From assembly GCF_003323735.1 (NCBI RefSeq), contig NZ_QOIM01000038.1, positions 372,001 through 436,000 of the forward strand: DNA of 64,000 nt. Direction: 5' to 3'. The notes below the pieces were generated by a model that saw nothing but the letters and a program-made list of their open reading frames with translations, made no database searches and was not told where the DNA came from. The translations under genes were made by a program, and so were the position numbers. This DNA is from Streptomyces reniochalinae (GTDB taxonomy: Bacteria; Actinomycetota; Actinomycetes; Streptomycetales; Streptomycetaceae). Of the stretch, positions 58,264-64,000 are shown one piece after another; the stretch's first letter is position 1, and every line of letters starts with the position of its first letter.

Positions 58264-61200
58264 TCAGGAGGAGGCGGAGCTCTCCGCCATCTCAGGCTCC
58301 CGCACCTCGGGGGAGCCCTCTTCCACCGGCGCACCACGCCGCTTCGCGGCGCGCCGCTCCTTACGGAGTTCCACCATGGCGTACAGCGTGGGCACCAACA
58401 GCAGCGTCAGCAGCGTGGAGGTGATCAGCCCGCCGATCACGACGACCGCCAGCGGCTGCGAGATGAACCCGCCGTCGCCGGTGACGGCGAGCGCCATCGG
58501 CGTCAGCGCGCAGATGGTGGCCAGCGCCGTCATGAGGATGGGCCGCAGCCGGTGCCGGCCGCCTTCGATGACGGCGTCGATGACGCCGTACCCCTGCCGC
58601 CGGTACTGGTTGATCAGGTCGATCAGCACGATGGCGTTGGTGACCACGATCCCGATGAGCATCAGCATGCCGATCATGGCGGGGACGCCCATGGGGGTCC
58701 CGGTGGCGATCAGCAGGCCGAGCGCCCCGGTGGCGGCGAACGGGATGGAGACCAGCAGGATCAGCGGCTGGATCAGCGACCTGAAGGTCGCCACCAGCAG
58801 CATGAAAACGACCGCGATGGCCGCGAGCATGGCGAGGCCGAGCGAGGTGAAGGCCTCGTCCTGGTCCTGGGAGAGCCCGCCGATCTCGGCGGTGGCGCCC
58901 TCGGGCAGGTCGAGGGAGTCGATCTCGGTCTGCAACGCGGTGCTGACCGCGCCGGTGTTGTCCCCCGTCGGCTTGGCCGTGATCGTCGCGGCGCGGGCGC
59001 CGTCGATGCGGGTCATCTGGACGGGTCCGTCGACGGTCGCGACGTCGGCGACTTCGCCGAGGGTCGCCTTGCCGACCGGCAGCCTCTTCAGTTCTGCGAC
59101 GGTCTCGGCGGGCCGCGGTGAGCGCACGACGACGTCGCGTTCGGTGTCGTCGAGCACTGCGGTGCCGGACTTGGTGCCGCTGACGGCCTGCGCGACGGCC
59201 TGGCCGAGGGCGGCGTCCGAGAGACCGTACCGGGCCGCCTCGGGTTTGGCCCTGACCGAGATGCGGGGCACGGACTGGGAGAGGTCGGACTGGACGTCGG
59301 TGACGTCGTCGAGCTTCGCCACCTTGGCCCGCACCTGCTCGGAGGCCTTCTTGAGCACGTCCTGGTCGCCGGCCTTGACGACGACGCTGAGGTCCTGGCC
59401 GCCGAAGCCGTCGCCGGCGCTGACGGTGGTGTCGCCGATGCCGGAGCCGAGTTTGTCGAGTCCGTCGTTGACGGCGTTCTCGACCGCGGAGCTGTCGGCG
59501 GACTCCTCCAGCTTGATCTGGTAGGAGGCCTGGTTGGCGTCGGTGCCGCCGCCGAAGGCCGCCATGAGGCCCGCGGAGCCGACGGTGACCTGGTAGTCCT
59601 CGATGCCGTCGACGTCGGAGAGCATCTTCTCGACCTTCTTGGCCTGCTCGTCGGCGGCGCCGAGGCTGCTGCCCGGCGGGAGTTCCTGCTTGATGGCCAG
59701 CTGCTGGGTCTCGCCCTGGTCGAAGAAGTTGGTCTTGAGCAGGGGCGCCATGCCGAAGGTGGCGACGAGCACGACGACAGCGATCAGCAGGCTGGTGAGG
59801 CGCCGGCGGGTGGCGAAGCGGAGGATGGGCACGTACAGCTTCTGCAGCGGGCTGCCGGCCTCCTTCTCCTCGGACCTGCGGCGCTGTTCGGCGGGGTCGA
59901 GCCCGCGCAGGGACTTGGGCGCGCGCAGGAACCAGTAGGAGAGCACCGGCACGACCGTCAGCGACACCAGCAGCGAGGCGAGCAGCGCGACGGTGATGGT
60001 GAGGGAGAAGCCGCCGAAGAGGGCGCCGACCATGCCGCCGACGAACGCCATCGGCAGGAAGACGGCGACGGTCGTCAGCGTGGAGGAGGTGATCGCGCCG
60101 GAGACCTCCTTGACGGCGTCGAGGATGGCGGTGGTGCGGTCCTTGCCGTAGGCCAGGTGCCGCTTGATGTTCTCCAGGACGACGATGGAGTCGTCCACCA
60201 CCCGGCCGATGGCGATGGTCAGGGCGCCCAGCGTCAGCATGTTGAGCGACAGGTCCTGGGTCCACAGCACGATCAGCGTCAACACGACGGACAGCGGGAT
60301 GGAGACCGCGGTGACCAGGGTGGAGCGCAGCGACAGCAGGAAGACCAGGATGACGACGACGGCGAAGATCAGGCCGAGCAGGCCCTCGGTGGTCAGCGAG
60401 CTGATCGAGTCGGAGACCTGGGGTCCCTGGTCGGCGACGACGGTCAGCTCGGCGCCCTTGCCCAGGTCGGCTCTCAGCTGGGGCAGCTTGTCCTTGACGG
60501 CGTCGGAGATGTCCACGGCGCTGCCGTCGTTGTCCATGGTGACGGCGACGGAGAGGCTGCGCTCGCCGTTGGTGCGGGTCAGCGAGGTGGCTTTCTCGGG
60601 GCGCTCCTCGACGGTGGCGACATCGCCGAGCGTGACGGGTTTCTGGGCACCGCCCTTGCCGGGGACGGCCAGCTCCTCGATCTCCTTGAGGGAGGTGAAG
60701 CCGTCACCGACCTGGACGGTCTTGCTCTTGCCGCCCTCGTCGAAGGACCCGGCGGGCACCGAGGCGCCGCCCGCCTCCAGCGCCTTGGACAGGTCGGCGG
60801 GGGTCAGCTTGGCGGCGGCCAGCTTCCCGGTGTCGGGGGTGACGGCGACCTGGAGGTCCTGCACCCCGTCGACGGTGACCTGGCTGACGCCGTCGATGTC
60901 CCCCAGGACCGGCACCACCGAGGTGTCCAGCGCGTCGGCGAGCGCCTGCTGGTCCCTGCCCTCGGCGGAGGCGGCGAGCACCACGGTCGGGATGTCGTCG
61001 GTGCCGCCGGAGACGACCTGCGGGTCGACGCCGTCGGGCAGCTTGGCGCGGGCCCGGTTGACGGCCTGCTGCACGTCGGCGACGGTCTGTTCGGAGCCGT
61101 CGCCGTAGTCGAACTGGGCCATGACGACGGCGGAGCCCTCGCTGGCGGTGGAGGTGACGCCGGTGATGCCGTCGACGCCCTGGATGTTCTCCTCCAGGGG

Positions 61201-61398
61201 CTCGACGACCTGCTTCTCGACCACGTCGGGAGAAGCGCCCTGGTACGGCGCGATGACCGAGACCATGGGCAGGTCGATGGAGGGCAGCAGCTGCTGTTTG
61301 AGCTGCGGGACGGCGATGACGCCGAAGGCGACGGCGATGAGTGCCATCAGCCCTATCAGCCCACGCTGGACGAGGCTGAGGCGGGACAGCCAGGACAT
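58264..61398 (-). CDS. RND-superfamily (AcrB/HAE1-type) efflux transporter
   Basis: The 1044-residue protein has twelve membrane segments in two halves and two large external loops. SLVQRGLIGLMALIAVAFGV begins it. The proton-relay motif of segment 4 is GRVVDDSIVVLENIKRHLAY with both Asp residues, and the second half has MLMLIGIVVTNAIVLIDLIN. Length and layout are those of AcrB-like HAE pumps rather than the MmpL type usual in actinobacteria. No membrane-fusion or outer-membrane partner is encoded nearby, as expected for a Gram-positive host. The ATG at 61398 begins the homology. The two-component genes immediately upstream, in the same direction, may control it. Confidence 0.93.
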   Translation of the reverse strand: MSWLSRLSLVQRGLIGLMALIAVAFGVIAVPQLKQQLLPSIDLPMVSVIAPYQGASPDVVEKQVVEPLEENIQGVDGITGVTSTASEGSAVVMAQFDYGDGSEQTVADVQQAVNRARAKLPDGVDPQVVSGGTDDIPTVVLAASAEGRDQQALADALDTSVVPVLGDIDGVSQVTVDGVQDLQVAVTPDTGKLAAAKLTPADLSKALEAGGASVPAGSFDEGGKSKTVQVGDGFTSLKEIEELAVPGKGGAQKPVTLGDVATVEERPEKATSLTRTNGERSLSVAVTMDNDGSAVDISDAVKDKLPQLRADLGKGAELTVVADQGPQVSDSISSLTTEGLLGLIFAVVVILVFLLSLRSTLVTAVSIPLSVVLTLIVLWTQDLSLNMLTLGALTIAIGRVVDDSIVVLENIKRHLAYGKDRTTAILDAVKEVSGAITSSTLTTVAVFLPMAFVGGMVGALFGGFSLTITVALLASLLVSLTVVPVLSYWFLRAPKSLRGLDPAEQRRRSEEKEAGSPLQKLYVPILRFATRRRLTSLLIAVVVLVATFGMAPLLKTNFFDQGETQQLAIKQELPPGSSLGAADEQAKKVEKMLSDVDGIEDYQVTVGSAGLMAAFGGGTDANQASYQIKLEESADSSAVENAVNDGLDKLGSGIGDTTVSAGDGFGGQDLSVVVKAGDQDVLKKASEQVRAKVAKLDDVTDVQSDLSQSVPRISVRAKPEAARYGLSDAALGQAVAQAVSGTKSGTAVLDDTERDVVVRSPRPAETVAELKRLPVGKATLGEVADVATVDGPVQMTRIDGARAATITAKPTGDNTGAVSTALQTEIDSLDLPEGATAEIGGLSQDQDEAFTSLGLAMLAAIAVVFMLLVATFRSLIQPLILLVSIPFAATGALGLLIATGTPMGVPAMIGMLMLIGIVVTNAIVLIDLINQYRRQGYGVIDAVIEGGRHRLRPILMTALATICALTPMALAVTGDGGFISQPLAVVVIGGLITSTLLTLLLVPTLYAMVELRKERRAAKRRGAPVEEGSPEVREPEMAESSASS

Positions 61399-61618
61399 GG
61401 TTGCCGGGTCTCTCTCTCGGGAAAGGATGAAGCGGGTGCCGCCTTCGTGCGGGCAGACACCGGTGCCGCCTATACCTTCGCCCAGGATCGGCGCCGGTTT
61501 GTCCCCCGCAGGTCCCCTTCTGCCGAAGTCCTCGTACTCCGGCCGTAGTACGTCGCCGCCCTCGTTCTCCACCGAGGGGATACGCCGTCCCCTGCGGGTC
61601 CGCCGCGAAGCGGCGCCG

Positions 61619-62320
61619 TCACGCTCCCGGCTCTCCGCCGTAGGGGCGCACGAGTCCGCTCTCGTACGCGGCCACCACCAACTGCGCGCGGTCGCGGGCC
61701 CCGAGCTTGGCCATCGTGCGGTTGACGTGGGTCTTGATGGTGAGCGGGCTGACGTCGAGCCGGTCGGCGATCTCGTCGTTGGACAGGCCGGCCGCCACCC
61801 GGGCCAGCACTTCGCGTTCGCGTGCGGTCAGCGCCGCGAGCCGGGACGCCTCGCCGCCGGGTCCGGGGCGGTCACCGGCGCCGCGGCCGTCGCCCTGGGC
61901 GAGGAACCTCGCTATCAGCCCCTTGGTCGCCGCGGGGGACAGCAGCGCCTCCCCCTGCGCCGCCGTCCGGATCGCCGAGAGCAGTTCGCCCGGCTCCGCG
62001 CCCTTGCCCAGGAAACCGGAGGCGCCCGCGCGCAGCGCACCGACGACGTACTCGTCCACCTCGAACGTGGTGAGGATGACGACGTGGACGTCGGCCAGGC
62101 CCGGGTCGGCGCCGATGGCGCGCGTGGCGGCCAGACCGTCGGTGCCGGGCATCCGGATGTCCATCAGCACCACGTCGGCGCCCCGTTGCCGCACCAGCGC
62201 CACGGCCTCGTCGCCGTCGGCCGCCTCGCCCACGACCTCCATGTCGGCCTCGGAGTCGACCAGCACCCGGAACGCGCTGCGCAACAGCGCCTGGTCGTCG
62301 GCGAGTACGACACGGATCAT
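61619..62320 (-). CDS. LuxR/NarL-family response regulator
   Basis: The 233-residue protein has a receiver domain (VVLADDQALLRSAFRVLVDS, phosphoacceptor Asp in VVLMDIRMPGTDG, Lys in GFLGKGAEPGEL). A NarL-type helix-turn-helix follows (LTAREREVLARVAAGLSNDE, SPLTIKTHVNRTMAKLGARD). Its ATG overlaps the stop of the sensor kinase gene by 4 nt (ATGA), so they are a cognate pair. It is followed after about 220 bp by the RND pump gene in the same direction. Confidence 0.94.
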   Translation of the reverse strand: MIRVVLADDQALLRSAFRVLVDSEADMEVVGEAADGDEAVALVRQRGADVVLMDIRMPGTDGLAATRAIGADPGLADVHVVILTTFEVDEYVVGALRAGASGFLGKGAEPGELLSAIRTAAQGEALLSPAATKGLIARFLAQGDGRGAGDRPGPGGEASRLAALTAREREVLARVAAGLSNDEIADRLDVSPLTIKTHVNRTMAKLGARDRAQLVVAAYESGLVRPYGGEPGA

Positions 62321-63645
62321 GCCGGGGTCTCCTTGCGTGGCGCCGTCGTCTCCAGCGGCAACCGTACGTGGACGCGGAAGCCGCCACCTGGCAGCGGTCC
62401 CGTCTCGCACGCGCCGTGCAGCGCCGCCGCCCGCTCCCGCATGCCGACCAGGCCGTGCCCGCCGCTGCCGGTCTCGCCGCCGGCGGCGGGAACCGCGGTG
62501 CCGGACTCGTCCGGCACCGGCTCCACCGCGCCGCCTTCCGCGCTCTCGCCACCGCCCGCCCCGTCGTCGACGACGGTGATGTCCAGCGCCTCCACGTCGC
62601 GCCGGATGCGCACCTGTGCGAAGGCGCCGGTGCCCGCGTGCTTCTGCACGTTGGTGAGCGCCTCCTGGACGACCCGGTAGGCCGTCAGATCCACCGCGGA
62701 GGACAGCGGGGCGGCGCCGGGGGCGAGCGCGGGCGCGGCCACCGAGACAGAGAGCCCCGCGTGCCGGAAGCCGTCCACCAGCTCCTGGAGCACCTCCAAG
62801 CCCGGCGCCGGCTCGGTGGGGGCGGTACTCTCCCCCGACTGGCGCAGCAGCCCGACGGTGGTCTGGAGCTCGGCCAGCGCGTGCCGGCTGGCGTCCCTGA
62901 CGTGGGCGAGGGCCTGTTTGGCCTGGTCGGGGCGTTTGTCCATGACGTGCGAGGCCACTCCCGCCTGCACGTTGACCAGCGCGATGTGGTGCGCGACCAC
63001 GTCGTGCAGTTCCCTGGCGATCCGCATGCGCTCCTCCGCCACGCGGCGCCTGGCCTCCTCTTCGCGGGTGCGCTCGGCCCGCTCGGCACGCTCCCGGATC
63101 GCGTCGACGAAGGCGCGCCGGTTGCGGACCGCCTCACCGACGGCGGCGGCCAGCGCCGTCCAGGCGAGGACGCCGAGGTTCTCCTGCGCGTACCAGGGCC
63201 GGGCACCGAAGATCATGGCCACGGCGGTGAGCGCACCGACCGTGACCGCGCCGACCTGCCAGCTGGTGCGCCTGTCGGTGGTGTTGCTGACGGTGTAGAG
63301 CGCGATGACCGGGGCCACCACCAGCGAGGCCTGGCGGTCGGAGCTGGAGGCGGACCCGGGGCTGCCGGCGATCAGGGCGACGACCGAGACCAGGCTGGTC
63401 AGCAGCAGCACCGGCATCGGGGCGCGGCGGCGCAGCGCCAGTACCCCGCAGGAGAGCGTGGCCAGCAGCGCGGTCTGCGCCGTGACGTCACGCTCGGCGA
63501 AGCGGGGCTGTCCGTCGGGACCGTGCGGCTCGGTGGCGGCGCCGAGGAGGATGCAGACCAGAGCCCCCGCGGCGATGAGGGCGTCGACCGCGTAGGGGTG
63601 CGCCCGCAGGCGCTCGCGGATGTCGCGCAGTGTCACGGCAGGCAC
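62317..63645 (-). CDS. Sensor histidine kinase (HisKA_3/NarX-like)
   Basis: The 442-residue kinase starts at GTG 63645. Five or so N-terminal membrane segments (AVDALIAAGALVCILLGAA to VLAWTALAAAVGEAV) leave little extracellular sensor surface. The HisKA_3 box is RMRIARELHDVVAHHIALVN with phosphoacceptor His. The ATPase domain has AVDLTAYRVVQEALTNVQKH (N box), DITVVDDGAGGG and GGHGLVGMRERAAALHG. It is like the DesK-type kinases common in Streptomyces. A short Gly/Glu-rich loop interrupts the ATPase domain after DDGAGG. Confidence 0.93.
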   Translation of the reverse strand: MPAVTLRDIRERLRAHPYAVDALIAAGALVCILLGAATEPHGPDGQPRFAERDVTAQTALLATLSCGVLALRRRAPMPVLLLTSLVSVVALIAGSPGSASSSDRQASLVVAPVIALYTVSNTTDRRTSWQVGAVTVGALTAVAMIFGARPWYAQENLGVLAWTALAAAVGEAVRNRRAFVDAIRERAERAERTREEEARRRVAEERMRIARELHDVVAHHIALVNVQAGVASHVMDKRPDQAKQALAHVRDASRHALAELQTTVGLLRQSGESTAPTEPAPGLEVLQELVDGFRHAGLSVSVAAPALAPGAAPLSSAVDLTAYRVVQEALTNVQKHAGTGAFAQVRIRRDVEALDITVVDDGAGGGESAEGGAVEPVPDESGTAVPAAGGETGSGGHGLVGMRERAAALHGACETGPLPGGGFRVHVRLPLETTAPRKETPA

Positions 63646-63690
63646 CGTCAGGCCCGGCTCTCCTGGTCTGTTCTTGTGTGGGGGCGGTGG

Positions 63691-63969
63691 TCAGCCGGGG
63701 ATGAGTCCGTTGTCACCCAGCATGTCCCGCACCTCTTCGAGGGTGGCGTCCGGGGCGGGCAGGATCAGCTCGGAGGGCTCCAGCGCGTCGTCGGGCAGCG
63801 GGCTGCCCAGCCTGCGCACCGCGTCCAGCAGCGCGCCGAGAGTGCGGCGGAAGCCCGCCTCGTCGCCGTTCTCCATCTCCTCCAGGAGCTCGTCGTCCAG
63901 CTTGTTCAGCTCGACGAAGTGCCTGTCGTCCAGCTGCACCTGGCCTTCGCCCATGATCCGCACGATCAT
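63691..63969 (-). CDS. pspAA: PspA-associated protein PspAA
   Basis: The 92-residue protein is of the PspAA family found next to pspA in actinobacteria: MIVRIMGEGQVQLDDRHFVE, LNKLDDELLEEMENGDEAGF, GSPLPDDALEPSELILPAPD. It is thought to work with PspA (phage-shock / membrane-stress protein), whose gene would be expected just beyond the window edge. GGAGGAGAG precedes the ATG at 63969. It lies 45 bp upstream of the sensor kinase in the same direction, so the kinase may belong to a membrane-stress unit. Confidence 0.9.
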   Translation of the reverse strand: MIVRIMGEGQVQLDDRHFVELNKLDDELLEEMENGDEAGFRRTLGALLDAVRRLGSPLPDDALEPSELILPAPDATLEEVRDMLGDNGLIPG

Positions 63970-64000
63970 GTCGCTCTCCTCCTCGGGCTGCGGGGGATGC

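Overview
The window is a chromosomal segment of a high-GC actinobacterium, almost certainly Streptomyces. The evidence is the very high G+C in third codon positions, frequent GTG starts, many -10 boxes of the TANNNT type sitting 6-8 nt before start codons (leaderless mRNAs), and a gene order that matches, from memory, the S. coelicolor core region around bfr-aroH-trpE-pfkA-glkA-...-trpD-qcrBAC-ctaE-...-ctaFDC-nadA. No rRNA, tRNA, phage, CRISPR array or biosynthetic gene cluster was found. Most of it is conserved housekeeping DNA.

Layout. 0-7 kb: edge of a sulfite-oxidase-like molybdoenzyme, bacterioferritin and its ferredoxin (each with a candidate iron box), class II DAHP synthase, then a fused anthranilate synthase behind a Trp-Trp-Trp leader peptide and attenuator, and an ArsB/SLC13-type permease. 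7-19 kb: phosphofructokinase, a two-component system (MacRS-like), a PlsC acyltransferase, a hydrolase, ROK glucokinase, an ArsA-like ATPase / SRPBCC / DUF5304 set and a metallophosphoesterase. 19-31 kb: cell-envelope genes: acyl-CoA ligase, PimB-like mannosyltransferase, a GT87 membrane protein, a putative lipoprotein metallopeptidase, two tandem NlpC/P60 hydrolases, a coiled-coil NYN nuclease, a rhomboid protease and a one-domain Lrp/AsnC protein.

31-39 kb is the least conserved part. It has a LysR/MFS divergent pair, a decayed NAD(P)-binding gene, a class V aminotransferase behind a clear SAM-IV riboswitch, a HemD-domain protein, and the two truncated halves of a former LysR/EamA divergent pair left by one deletion.

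39-53 kb: trpD, then the cytochrome bcc-aa3 supercomplex genes in two operons (ctaE-qcrC-qcrA-qcrB and ctaC-ctaD-ctaF). An atypical receiver protein and an L,D-transpeptidase lie between them. An IscS-TusA fusion and adenosine kinase follow. 53-64 kb: a secreted/anchored protein of unknown function, erpA, nadA, a GNAT protein, a 0.5-kb block of palindromic repeats, an RND (AcrB-type) pump, a second two-component system and pspAA.

The most unusual signals are: (1) short palindromic repeats of one family (GGGGG[C/T]ACC...GGGGGAGG type) inserted in frame inside trpEG, the receiver gene and ctaC, and also inside a pseudogene; (2) the SAM-IV riboswitch, whose downstream ribosome-binding site serves a six-codon mini-ORF rather than the aminotransferase itself; (3) the precise LysR/EamA deletion scar; (4) several unassigned palindromic operators at respiratory and NAD promoters.
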